Part shown: positions 23,701 through 31,196 of the stretch, piece by piece
How positions within the stretch are numbered: position 1 is the first letter of the stretch
Layout: each line of letters begins with the position of its first letter
Source of the DNA: Liolophura sinensis
Lineage: Eukaryota; Mollusca; Polyplacophora; Chitonida; Chitonidae
NCBI RefSeq assembly: GCF_032854445.1
Contig: NC_088295.1
Coordinates: 93,363,805-93,427,804, forward strand
Direction: 5' to 3'
Length of the DNA: 64,000 bases
Translations under genes and position numbers: made by a program
The notes under the pieces: model-generated
Databases searched by the model: none
What the model saw: the letters and a program-made list of their open reading frames with translations, nothing else
What the model was told of the DNA's origin: nothing

Positions 23701-26700
23701 AATAAATGTCATAGTACGTATAGACAAACGACGTATTAAACAAATCACAGACCGCACGGACAAACGGTGTCAATGTAAATGGCGCACATCGCAAGAACAA
23801 ATGGGGATGAAATAAGTGCTGGACAACCAAATATATATAGGTATATAGTATTGAAATGCGTTATTTAGAATTAAATAAATACTTTTACTCCTTGTTTGCT
23901 TACATCTGCAGAGAACTTCTTGAACTACAGAACGTTGAGATCTATTGGCATTATACTTTTCTAAAAGGCCATCCTTCTATGTACTGGAATGTCAAAGTTT
24001 TTATGGCATTCATGTCATTTAATGCGTTTTATGTAAATGTATTGGCACCATGCACGTGCTCCACTCTGCCTAGTTCAGCCCAACTGTATGCTCTGATTTG
24101 CTGTATAGTTTTGACGTCACACGGTACATAACGTGCACGTTCGGCGAGTGACTCCAGGTATGTTCACCTCAAGAGCAAACTACTCCTAGACCGTCAATAC
24201 ACGCCACTAAATACTTCATGTTCATCTTTGTTTTATATGTCTGGTTTGAACATGTTTAGTAACGTCTGATTTTAGTGAAATTCTTAAGTTAGTGGTAATT
24301 TTCGATGTTTATTTAAAGTACAAGGAAGTAATGAAGCTTTGGCAGTCACCCAGTCAGGTACCGGTCAGCCAGTCAGACGCTAGTCAGCCAGTCGGGTACT
24401 GGTAAGCCAGCCAAGTACCGATCAGCCAATCAGCCAGTCAGGTACCAATCAGCCAGTCAGGTACCGATCAGCAAATCAGCCAGTCAGGTACCAACCAGCC
24501 AGTCAAATGCCGATCAGCCAGTCAGGTACCAATCTGCCAGTCAGGTACCGATCAGCCAATCAGCCAGTCAGGTACCAACCAGCCAGTCAAATGCCGATCA
24601 GCCAGTCAGGTACCAATCTGCCAGTCAGGTACCGATCAGCCAATCAGTCAGTCAGGTACCAGCCAGCCAGTCAGGTACCAATCAGCCAGACAGATACCGG
24701 TCTGCCAGTCGACCACTGTTCAGCTAGACAGGTACCGGTCAGCCGGACAGGTGCCGGTCAGCCAGTCAGGTACCAGTCAGCCAGTCAGCTAATTGTCAGC
24801 CAGTCAAGTACCGATCAGCCAGTCAGGTACTGGTCAGCCAGTCAAGTACCAATCAGCCAGAGAGACACCGGTCGGCCAGTTAGGTACCGGCTAGCCAGTC
24901 AGGTACTTGTCAGAAATTCCTGATCTGGCTAGGCAGTAAATAAAGCTGTCATGCGTTAAGGCACTGGTCAGCCAGTCAGCCAGTGGTCCGTTAGTTAGGC
25001 ATTAGTCAGTGAACCAGGAGCAGGTCATTCAGTTGACATCGGTCGGCCAATCAAGTACCAGTCAGGTATTTTATTACTAGTCGGCTTGTCAGACACCGAT
25101 CATGCATTTTGTTATTGGCCGGGCCAATCAGATACCGATGAGGCATTTTGTTACAGGTCAGCCAGTCAGGTGCCGGTCAGGCATTTTCTTATTGGCCGGG
25201 CCAGTCTGACACCGGTCATGCATTTTGTTATTGGCCGAGCCAATCAGATACCTGTGAGACATTTTGTTACAGGTCAGCCGGTCAGGTGCCGGTAATGCAT
25301 ATTGTTATTGGCCGGGCCAGTCACACACCGGTCATGCACTTTTGTTATTGGCCGGGCTAATCAAATACCGGTGAGGCATTCTGTCAGTTGTCGGCCAGCC
25401 AAGTAACGGTCAGGCATTTTGTTACTAGTGGGCCAGTCAACACCGGTCATGCATTTTGTTACTGGTAGGCCAATCAGACATCGGCCATGTATTTTGTTAT
25501 TGGCCGGGCCAATCAGTTACCGATCAAGCATTTTGTTATTAGCCAGTCAGACACCGGCCAAGCATTTTTTTTTGTTATTGGTGGGCCATTCAGACACCGG
25601 TAATGCATTTGTTATTGGTCGAGCCAGTCTGATACCGGTCATGCATTTTTTTCATTGACCGGACCAGTCAGACACCGGTCAGGCATTTTGCTATTGGTGG
25701 GCCAGTCAGACACCGGTCATGCATTTTGTTACTGGTAGGCCAGTCAGACACCAGACATACAATTTGTTATTGGTCGGGCCTGTCAGATACCAGTGAGGCA
25801 TTTGTTACTGGTCAGCCAGCCAAGTAACGGTCAGACATTTTGTTACAGGTGGACCTGTCAGGTAACGGTCAGACATTTTGTTATTGGTCGGGCCTGTCAG
25901 ATACCGGTGAGGCATTTTGTTACTTGTCAGCTAGCCAAGTAACGGTCAAGTATTTTGTTACTGGTCAGTCGGTCAGTCAGTCAGGTAACGGTCAAGCATT
26001 TTGTTACTTGACGTTCAGCCAGGTACGGGTCAGACAGAAGTCAGACTGATATTGATCAGTCAGGTACTGAATCTATTGTGTGATCCGGTATCGTGTCTTG
26101 TAATTGTAAGGCGAAATACTATCATAAGTAAACCACGTCCGTGATATCCTAATTGGCTATGGTTATAACCTTCTTCAGCAATCTGTTAGAATGACTATAT
26201 CATAATGCTGGTATCAATTGCTAGATAGTGCGTGATCATTTAACTGTGCACACCATGCTAGCTTGTTCTTTGGGCGGTGGGGTATATGGAGACAGACAGA
26301 TAAACAGGAGTAGGGCACGAGCGGGCTTTATTTGAGAAAATGTTCCCAAATACCTTGAACTTGTTTACATGAAATCATTGCTCACAGAATATCCCTGTGT
26401 TGCCAAGGTTCTGGAGCGTTGAAATAAATAGCATCTAGAAGACTGCTGGTTTTAATGACTGTGGTGACCATTCCCTACCTGTCTACACTGATCACCTGGG
26501 CATAGCAAAGCAATAGCAATCGCTAAATTGAAGTCATGATTTGTTCTTAGATTTCTGAACAGTCTACAAAATAATGTACACGCGCCAATGAGATTTCGTT
26601 TTACTGAGGTAGTCTTACATTGTTCTCTGGTGGGTATTATATGAGGACATTTACAAGAATGTTGAAGGGAGTTATTTACACCTTAAAGCATTATCTTTGT

Positions 26701-29700
26701 TCACATTCATGTGATTACATAGACATATACACGTAAATCGATTTTTCAAAACTTATATTGTACAACTTATTTGATCATACAATACCTTCAAGATATGCTG
26801 TGGCAAAAGTCCCACATAGGTTTGTTTCCACCTTGCCCACCACTAAATCCTCGTCAATCCGGTACCATCCGTCTGTCAGATCGTCGTCACAGATTGGATT
26901 CCCCGTGTTCAGAATATTTACACCGCGCCTCTCAATGTCCGGTATGGGCTCATAGCCTTCGGGCGCGCCTTGTTGGCACTGTGGAAGTTCTGCAAACACA
27001 CATGTAGCAACTGTAAAAGTACATGGGAAATAGTGACTGGAGCTATATCAGGTAGCTGTTCAAGGTGCATGAAAAATATAGACAAACATTAAATAATAGG
27101 CGATGCGTAGGCCCTATATAACCATCATCTTGACTTAACATATTAGCATTAGCAACTGTCAAACTACTTTCTGTTAAACAAAGTTATAACAAGTACAAAT
27201 CTAACAACTGAATAACAATTATTAAAACTGTCAAAATGTCAACAAAAACACAGTGTTATGCGGGAAATTATCTAAAAATTAAAAATATTTTTCTGAGAGA
27301 ATTTCGAAGACACGTTGACAAGAAGCAAGACTTTTCGCTCTTTGTAATTTTATTTCGCACAGTGGAAATATCTATCCTAATGTTCATGAAAAGGAACATT
27401 CACTTTTTCTACAAAAGCCATTACTAAGCCTCTTCTAACACATTTGGAGTATTTGTAGGTGTCAATTTTGAATGTGTAGTAAAAGAGATACCTGAGTGAG
27501 TTTTTGGATTCTCTTTACGAAATGATTGTAAATCCAAGGTAAAGCACGTTAAAGATCGAGAAAATTATTGAGCAACTCACAATCGCCAGTCAGTGTAGAG
27601 TCTACAGTTGCACCATTTTCTCAGCCAGTGACAAAATAGCCCTTCTGACTTCTTCTTGCTCAGTAAACCATTAAGGGAAGTCATACTTAGGTATAAAGGT
27701 CTCTCACAGATGCAATCTTTTTCCAGTTCACATGTACATTTACATATAAAATATCAAAATAGCCGCAAATGAGGTTGTTTCAATTGTACGTTTTGCTGGT
27801 TTTAGATGTTTACGTGTCAGAATTCAAGCTCATATCACACCGAAATGTCGATGTAGAATAGAATATTTCCAAGTTCGACATAATAATTATATGCATATAT
27901 TGATTCTCGTTCTTAACAATCCATAACATTTTAGAGCACCATATGCCTGCAGTCCCCCAACAAAGCTTTGATGTCTAAACAATATTTTCACTTTGTCGAA
28001 ATACCCTACCTAGCAGGGGTATATTTCAAATGTGTCAAAATTTCTACCGCCAGGAGTGAGTGAGTGAGTGCTTAGGGTTTAACGTCATACTTAACAATTC
28101 TTAGTCAATTGACGACGAAGGAGACCTTAGAGTGTATGTAAGTCTTATGTGCCTCCTTGTTGCAGGACAGATTTCCGTAGTTCTTTTATCTAATACTGCT
28201 TCACACTGAGACACCTTACCGAAGGTAAGTAAGCCGCCCCTCTCGAGCCATTATACTGATACGGGTCAACCAGTCGTTGCACTATCCCCTTCATGCTGAA
28301 CGCTAAGCGAGGTAGTTACAACTTTCTCTTTTAAAGTCTTAGGTGTGACTCGATCAAGGATTGATCCTGGATCTACCGGTCCCGAAGCGGACGCTCCACC
28401 AACTGTGTCTACAGGAAGACCAAAGCGTGTCCCCCCTTAATCCCCTTAATGATGAACGCTAAGCGAGGAAGTTACAACTTCCTCTTTGAAGGTCTTAGGT
28501 GTGACTCGCCCCATGATTAACCTTGGATCTACCGCCTGCGAAGCGGACGCTCTACAAACTGAACCATCGGAGGCCGGTCTCTACCACCATGAGGAGGATG
28601 TTCCACTTCATGAGACCTAACTGCAAGATAATAAGGTCTCAGAAGGCAGCTTTCCAACATGACAAAATCTCCGTTTGGCACAAAGCCATGAGCATAGAAC
28701 AAAAACAAAACATAAAAAAACGTGTTTCAGAGGATTAAAGTGCAATTTAAAGTATGCTACTTTTGATTTGGCAAAAACAGGTAAGTTTAATATTTATCCC
28801 CAGTCCAATGTGTCAGGTAAGTTTAATATTTATCCCCAGTCCAATACATCAGGTAAGTTTAATATTTATCCCCAGTCCAATACATCAGGTAAGTTTAATA
28901 TTTATCCCTAGTCCAATACATCAGGTAAGTTTAATATTTATCCCTAGTCCAATACATCAGGTATGTTTAATATTTGTCCCCAGTCCAATACATCAGGTAA
29001 GTTTAATATTTATTCCCAGTCCAATACATCAGGTAAGTTTAATATTTATCCCTAGTCCAATACATCAGGTAAGTTCAGTATTTGTCCCTAGTCCAATACA
29101 TCAGGTAAGTTTAATATTTATTCCCAGTCCAATACATCAGGTAAGTTTGATATTTATCCCTAGTCCAATACATCAGGTAAGTTCAGTATTTGTCCCCAGT
29201 CCAATACATCAGGTAAGTTCAGTATTTGTCCCCAGTTCAATACATCAGGTAAGTTTAATATTTATCCCTTGTCCAATACATCAGGTAAGTTTAATATTTA
29301 TCCCTAGTCCAATACATCAGGTAAGTTTAATATTCATCCCTAGTCCCAATACATCAGGTAAGTTTAATATTTATCCCTAGTCCAATACATCAGGTAAGTT
29401 TATTATTTATCCCTAGTCCAATACATCAGGTAAGTTTATTATTTATTCCCAGTCCAATACATCAGGTAAGTTCAGTATTTGTCCCCAGTCCAATACATCA
29501 GGTAAGTTTATTATTTATCCCCAGCCCAATACATCAGGTAAGTTCAGTATTTGTCCCCAGTCCAATACATCAGGTAAGTTTATTATTTATCACCAGTCCA
29601 ATACATCAGGTAAGTTCAGTATTTATCTCCAGTCCAATGCATCAGGTAAGTTCAGTATTTGTCCCCAGTCCAATACATCAGGTAAGTTTAATATTTATCC

Positions 29701-31196
29701 CTAGTCCAATACATCAGGTAAGTTTAATATTTATCCCTAGTCCAATACATCAGGTAAGTTCAGTATTTGTCCCCAGTCCAATACATCAGGTAAGTTTAAT
29801 ATTTATTCCCAGTCCAATACATCAGGTAAGTTTAATATTTATCCCTAGTCCAATACATCAGGTAAGTTCAGTATTTGTCCCCAGTCCAATACATCAGGTA
29901 AGTTCAGTATTTGTCCCCAGTCCAATACATCAGGTAAGTTTAATATTTATTCCCAGTCCAATACATCAGGTAAGTTTAATATTTATCCCTAGTCCAAAAC
30001 ATCAGGTAAGTTCAGTATTTGTCCCCAGTCCAATACATCAGGTAAGTTTAATATTTATCCCTAGTCCAATACATCAGGTAAGTTCAGTATTTGTCCCCAG
30101 TCCAATACATCAGGTAAGTTTATTATTTATCCCCAGTCCAATACATCAGGTAAGTTTAATATTTGTCCCCAGTCCAATACATCAGGTAAGTTTAATATTT
30201 GTCCCCTGTCCAAAACATCAGGTATGTTTAATATTTGTCCCCAGTCCAATACATCAGATAAGTTTAATATTTGTCCCCAGTCCAATACATCAGGTAAGTT
30301 TAATATTTGTCCCTAGTCCAATACATCAGGTATGTTTAATATTTGTCCCCTGTCCAATACATCAGGTAAGTTTAATATCTGTCCCCAGTCCAATACATCA
30401 GGTAAGTTTATTATTTATTCCCAGTCCAATACATCAGGTAAGTTTATTATTTATTCCTAGTCCAATACATCAGGTAAGTTTAATATCTGTCCCCAGTCCA
30501 ATACATCAGGTAAGTTTATTATTTATTCCCAGTCCAATACATCAGGTAAGTTTATTATTTATTCCCAGTCCAATACATCAGGTAAGTTTAATATCTGTCC
30601 CCAGTCCAATACATCAGGTAAGTTTATTATTTATTCCCAGTCCAATACATCAGGTAAGTTTATTATTTATTCCCAGTCCAATACATCAGCTAAGTTTAAT
30701 ATTTATGCCCAGTCCAATACATCAGGCAAGTTTGATATTTATCCCCAGCCCAATACATCAGGTAAGTTTAACATTTATTCCCAGTCCAATACATCAGGTA
30801 AGTTTAATATTTGTCCCCTGTCCAATACATCAGGCAAGTTTATTATTTATCCCCTGTCCAATACATCAGGCAAGTTTATTATTTATCCCCTGTCCAATAC
30901 ATCAGGTAAGTTTAATATTTATCCCCAGCCCAATACATTAGGTATGTTTATTATTTATTTCCAGTCCAATACATCAGGCAAGTTTAATGTTTATCCCTAG
31001 TCCTATGTGTCAGGTAAGTTTAACATTTATCCCCAGTCCAGTGTGTCAGGTAAGTTTAATATTTAGCCATAGTCCAGTGTAGCAGATAAGCTTAATACCC
31101 AGCCACATACCAATTTATATGGATATTTTAATACTTACGGCCATAGGCACAGGCAATCCACAATATACCCAGGTAAAGCAGCGCAGTAGTGTACAT
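11375..31196 (-). CDS. Secreted D8C/VWDE-like cysteine-module protein, 614 aa, 12 exons
   Basis: Twelve exons join without a frame conflict: 31139-31196, 26786-26989, 23302-23466, 22842-22856, 20540-20806, 18928-19094, 18403-18657, 18158-18269, 17385-17498, 16308-16415, 13158-13289, 11375-11622. All introns are GT-AG and the coding length is 1845 nt. Residues 1-19 are a signal peptide; 20-142 a D8C (uromodulin-type eight-cysteine) domain; 148-236 a Thr-rich mucin-like stretch; 237-377 resembles the part of VWDE proteins that precedes their cysteine modules; 378-532 four C-x5-C-x11-C-x2-C modules; 533-614 a seven-cysteine tail. No von Willebrand D domain or EGF repeats are present, unlike full VWDE proteins. 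NxS/T sites (for example in ANVTAS, ENITVT, ANWTTC, KNTSDL) fit a secreted glycoprotein. Role unknown; adhesion, mucus or immune recognition are guesses from family. Confidence in the gene model is high, in the function low. Confidence 0.88.
11688..11733. repeat. (CA)n microsatellite
   Basis: About 22 CA dinucleotides with one CG interruption, followed by an ACAACACAAC tract. It lies in intron 11, just upstream of exon 12 in gene direction. Confidence 0.95.
11740..13157 (-). other. Intron 11 of minus gene, AT-rich, no other feature
   Basis: Contains short A/T runs and a weak CAGTCAGT-type repeat at 12245-12360. Open frames here (for example 12029-12220) lack any recognisable protein signal. 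I see no exon, transposon end or RNA gene. Confidence 0.5.
13158..13289 (-). CDS. Minus gene exon 11: cysteine module 4
   Basis: 132 nt, phase 1 to 1. Acceptor CTGTGTTGCAG|CTCC, donor AACG|GTAGGT. Reads C-NINGN-C-VAENTLNTDSP-C-QI-C-DPNRSQSSF. The acceptor and its pyrimidine tract are the last unit of the neighbouring 43 bp array. Confidence 0.88.
13281..14945 (-). repeat. 43 bp minisatellite built from the exon 11 acceptor, ~32 copies
   Basis: On the plus strand the unit reads CAACACGCATTACCATAACA followed by ACAATGCTGCAACACAAGACAAT in variants. On the gene strand each unit contains TTGTCTTGTGTTGCAG or a variant ending in ACAG or GCAG. The real acceptor of exon 11 (13290-13291) is the terminal unit. 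A SINE (13404-13675) splits the array. The right half (14430-14945) is a more uniform subfamily with CTGTAACACAGGACAATC. Confidence 0.93.
13404..13675 (-). mobile_element. tRNA-derived SINE (family A), full length
   Basis: On the minus strand it starts with GGCCTCGGTGGCTCATTTGG (A-box-like GGCTCA), has GAGTTCAAGTCCAG (B-box-like), the body CATAATGTTGGCCGCCGTCG, and ends in CACCAATCAAATAAATAAAT. It sits inside the 43 bp array; the repeat text CAACACGCATA/CAACAAGCATAAAC resumes on both sides, compatible with a target-site duplication. Confidence 0.9.
14946..15615 (-). other. Intron 10 sequence, possible relic of a module exon
   Basis: Mostly unique AT-rich text. At 15090-15121 the minus strand reads TTGGCAG, later GACACTGACCG, then CTT|GTAAGTG, which resembles the end of exon 10 (GACACTGACCGG). 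The frame does not fit a phase 1 exon (a TGA follows immediately), so this is at best a dead duplicate. Confidence 0.3.
15616..15830. repeat. ~36-40 bp degenerate tandem repeat, ~5 copies
   Basis: Recurring GAACAAGACACAAGTATGCA and AATACTTTGCGCGAAC with drift between copies. Confidence 0.75.
15880..16155. repeat. 33 bp minisatellite, ~8 copies
   Basis: Unit TAGCATTGACAGGCAACTCA plus CCATTACGCACCA; variants have CACAAGCACC. Open frames on both strands follow from the 33 bp step. Confidence 0.92.
16308..16415 (-). CDS. Minus gene exon 10: cysteine module 3
   Basis: 108 nt, phase 1 to 1. Acceptor GTTTTTCTTCAG|AC, donor GCCG|GTGGGT. Reads C-LINDE-C-FANMERDPVDE-C-QL-C-DTDRSTNAF. Confidence 0.88.
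16560..17290. repeat. 96 bp minisatellite, ~7 copies
   Basis: Unit contains GTGCTGTCTCACTGGTGGAT, CATTGCCTTATTGGTGGACT and GAACGCTGACTAATTTGTG. Some units lack the middle part and are ~48 bp. It fills most of the intron between exons 9 and 10. A 163-codon minus-strand frame across it is a by-product of a period divisible by three. Confidence 0.93.
17385..17498 (-). CDS. Minus gene exon 9: cysteine module 2
   Basis: 114 nt, phase 1 to 1. Acceptor TTCCCTTTTAG|GT, donor GCCG|GTAAGT. Reads C-MVNGT-C-YAHGAMANWTT-C-KV-C-NTDLSTTSF, with an NWT glycosylation site inside the module. Confidence 0.88.
17604..17931 (-). mobile_element. tRNA-derived SINE (family B)
   Basis: On the plus strand it begins with GAGTGAGTGAGTGAG and GGTTTAACGTCGTACTCAAC and ends with ACCGGTCCCGAAGCGGACGC, so the tRNA-like head is at the right end on the minus strand. 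Copies lie at 19931-20228, 28056-28400 and in parts at 28401-28575, 37420-37575 and 58378-58440. TCTACAGGAAG occurs on both sides (17594-17604, 17931-17941), but the same text follows the 28 kb copy, so it may belong to the element rather than mark target duplication. Confidence 0.85.
18158..18269 (-). CDS. Minus gene exon 8: cysteine module 1
   Basis: 112 nt, phase 0 at its start and 1 at its end. Acceptor TTTCCATTGCAG|AG, donor GCAG|GTACAT. Reads C-YINGE-C-WLDDEVNPDNS-C-GL-C-NVSASTSKW. It joins to the DSRCISC segment of exon 7; in VWDE proteins the same order (DSKC-x2-C then the module) is found. Confidence 0.88.
18403..18657 (-). CDS. Minus gene exon 7: VWDE-like pre-module segment
   Basis: 255 nt, phase 0 to 0. 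Acceptor GTGTTCTTGCAG|AT, donor CAAT|GTCAGT (weak but GT). Contains VDCHTVICPIPRAM, ITAWFVAVSNQNELYG and LYFPFDSRCISCEFSPED. The pattern VSN-x-x-x-x-Y then a strand ending in FDS-x-C-x-x-C matches the beta-rich segment that precedes the cysteine modules in VWDE-type proteins (from memory of the family, not searched). Confidence 0.85.
18928..19094 (-). CDS. Minus gene exon 6: cysteine-bearing linker
   Basis: 167 nt, phase 1 to 0. Acceptor TTCCTCGTTTCAG|GC, donor TTTG|GTAAGA. Reads SSCLASEFRPWVIGFDGG, PFCDMNGGADCYRPVV and SSELMCRFREVL. Four cysteines. It probably forms one fold with exon 7; no domain of its own is recognised. Confidence 0.83.
19095..19930 (-). other. Intron 5 (3' part), degenerate repeats
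   Basis: Unique text to ~19430, then a drifting repeat with CTGCTGTCTATTATG and TGCTTTCTAGTG at 19430-19720, and two to three copies of CTTATCTTACATGTAACAGA at 19850-19925. No exon seen. Confidence 0.55.
19931..20228 (+). mobile_element. tRNA-derived SINE (family B), full length
   Basis: The head reads CCGGATAGCACAGTTGGTAG (A-box), GAACATCCGCTTCGAGACCG and TGGATCGAGTCACACC (B-box), like a tRNA gene without a functional cloverleaf. The tail ends GTCGTACGACGTTAAACACG. It sits between stretches of the CTTACATGTAACAGATATCT repeat. Confidence 0.88.
20229..20515. repeat. ~32 bp repeat with embedded SINE-A fragment
   Basis: CTAATCTTACATGTAACAGATAT-type units surround a SINE-A fragment at 20310-20412 (GAGTTCAAGTCCAGCTCATG, CGGCCGTACGTGGGAATG, CAATCTGCGGATGGTCTTGG). 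Confidence 0.8.
20540..20806 (-). CDS. Minus gene exon 5: Thr-rich mucin-like repeat
   Basis: 267 nt, phase 1 to 1. Acceptor GTGTTATCTAG|GT, donor AACA|GTAAGT. It opens VANVTASFNDENITVTTEMP, then a 42 bp coding repeat, 14 residues (TTTDADTTATTADS), about four times. Thr and Ser make up over half of the repeat, typical of O-glycosylated mucin stalks. It separates the D8C domain from the rest. Confidence 0.88.
20560..20745 (-). repeat. 42 bp coding minisatellite in exon 5
   Basis: On the plus strand GTGTCAGCATCCGTCGTTGT and GAGTCAGCCGTTGTGGCC alternate four times with few changes (one GTT to ATG difference, T to I). The near-identity suggests recent copy-number change, so length polymorphism between alleles is likely. 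Confidence 0.92.
20807..22466 (-). other. Intron 4 with decayed SINE-A copies and (ATTT)n
   Basis: Unique AT-rich text to ~21480; then (ATTT)n at 21490-21535 attached to a strongly decayed SINE-A copy to ~21625; a second decayed SINE-A at 21788-21915 (CAAGAATATTTCACTTATAC, GACGGCGACAAGAGTTATGG). The stretch 21915-22250 shows weak ATAAACGT/GTTATAA repetition. Confidence 0.6.
22467..22700. repeat. ~30 bp minisatellite, ~7 copies
   Basis: Unit AAACGTGATAAACATGATAA plus ATGTGGAGGC or ATGTAGAGAC, with deletions in some copies; a TA microsatellite precedes it at 22463-22478. Confidence 0.88.
22842..22856 (-). CDS. Minus gene exon 4: 15 nt microexon
   Basis: Exon ACGCCAATACTACAG between acceptor TTGTCACATTGCAG and donor GTAAGTTTAC. 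Phase 1 to 1, adding five residues (N-A-N-T-T). Because it is in frame either way, skipping would not disturb the protein. It is supported only by excellent splice sites, phase and Thr-rich content next to the mucin exon; exon 3 and exon 5 would also join in frame without it. Confidence 0.6.
23302..23466 (-). CDS. Minus gene exon 3: D8C domain, second half
   Basis: 165 nt, phase 1 to 1. Acceptor TTTTTTAATCTAG|AC, donor ATTA|GTAAGT. Reads ELKACRNLGFGDDCDVSF, INVTNCGQFRVYFLISLE, CPSAYC. The string C-x-x-F-x-VY-x-L-x(4-6)-C-x(2)-AYC is the classic end of the D8C domain of uromodulin, GP2 and OIT3. Five of the eight cysteines are here. Confidence 0.9.
23578..23665 (-). mobile_element. SINE-A fragment
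   Basis: GACCATCCGCAGGTTGCTGC and GAGCTGGACTTGAACTCACA match the inverted SINE-A body. Short internal fragment in intron 2. Confidence 0.75.
23666..24340 (-). other. Intron 2 sequence, no feature
   Basis: AT-rich and unique. A small plus-strand frame at 23856-24131 has no recognisable protein features. Confidence 0.45.
24341..24915. repeat. ~19-20 bp CAGCCAGTCAGGTACC repeat
   Basis: CAGCCAGTCAGGTACCGAT and variants (AATCAGCCAGTC, GCCGGACAGGTGCCGG) fill the region with ~28 imperfect copies. Internal double-length units occur. Open frames on the plus strand (SQSGTNLPVRYRSANQ) are repeat artefacts. Confidence 0.9.
24960..26070. repeat. 39 bp minisatellite, ~25 copies
   Basis: Unit GACACCGGTCATGCATTTTG plus TTATTGGCCGGGCCAGTCA; GCATTTTGTTA recurs at 25104, 25143 and so on. 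It shares CCAGTCAGGTACCGG with the preceding array and may be derived from it. Confidence 0.93.
26071..26785 (-). other. Intron 2 near exon 2, no feature
   Basis: Unique sequence with no exon, repeat or transposon recognised. Confidence 0.45.
26786..26989 (-). CDS. Minus gene exon 2: D8C domain, first half
   Basis: 204 nt, phase 1 to 1. Acceptor CATGTGTGTTTGCAG|AA, donor GAAG|GTATTG. Reads LPQCQQGAPEGYEPIPDI, ILNTGNPICDDDLTDGWYRI, NLCGTFATAYLEG. The motif C-D-x2-L-x2-GWYR and the later CGT-x-x-x-x-Y/W-L-x-G are hallmarks of the D8C domain. Three of eight cysteines lie here. Confidence 0.9.
26990..28055 (-). other. Intron 1, 3' part, no feature
   Basis: AT-rich, mostly unique sequence. A 63-codon frame at 27236-27427 shows no family. 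Nothing further recognised. Confidence 0.45.
28056..28575 (-). mobile_element. SINE family B with a second tRNA-like head
   Basis: From left to right: GAGTGAGTGAGTG tail, GTTTAACGTCATACTTAACA body, ACCGGTCCCGAAGCGGACGC head, then CTACAGGAAGACCAAAGCGT, and again a head section with GATGAACGCTAAGCGAGGAA and ACCGCCTGCGAAGCGGACGC up to GAACCATCGGAGGCCGG. The two heads differ by many bases, so this is either two SINEs inserted side by side or a dimeric SINE. Confidence 0.8.
28783..31090 (+). repeat. 36 bp minisatellite with perfect splice consensus, ~64 copies
   Basis: Unit GGTAAGTTTAATATTTATCC plus CCAGTCCAATACATCA. Step is 36 bp with rare single-base exceptions (near 29344). On the plus strand nearly every unit reads CAG|GTAAGT and, 15-20 bp on, TATCCCCAG|TCC. 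It lies in intron 1 of the minus-strand gene, so the consensus is antisense to that gene. A 434-codon plus-strand frame (repeat HQVSLIFIPSPI) is produced by the 36 bp step. Confidence 0.97.
31139..31196 (-). CDS. Minus gene exon 1: signal peptide
   Basis: ATG at 31196-31194 in the context GAAAACATGT (A at -3). Reads MYTTALLYLGILWIACAYG, a short N-terminus and a hydrophobic core ending in small residues, so cleavage near residue 19 is likely. Donor GGCC|GTAAGT, phase 1, matching exon 2. An additional non-coding 5' exon cannot be excluded. Confidence 0.85.

Noticed and set aside
29637-30941. 434-codon plus-strand open frame with a 12-residue repeat
   Set aside because: It is the 36 bp minisatellite read in one frame; period divisible by three, no start context, no diversity beyond the repeat, and it lies in an intron.
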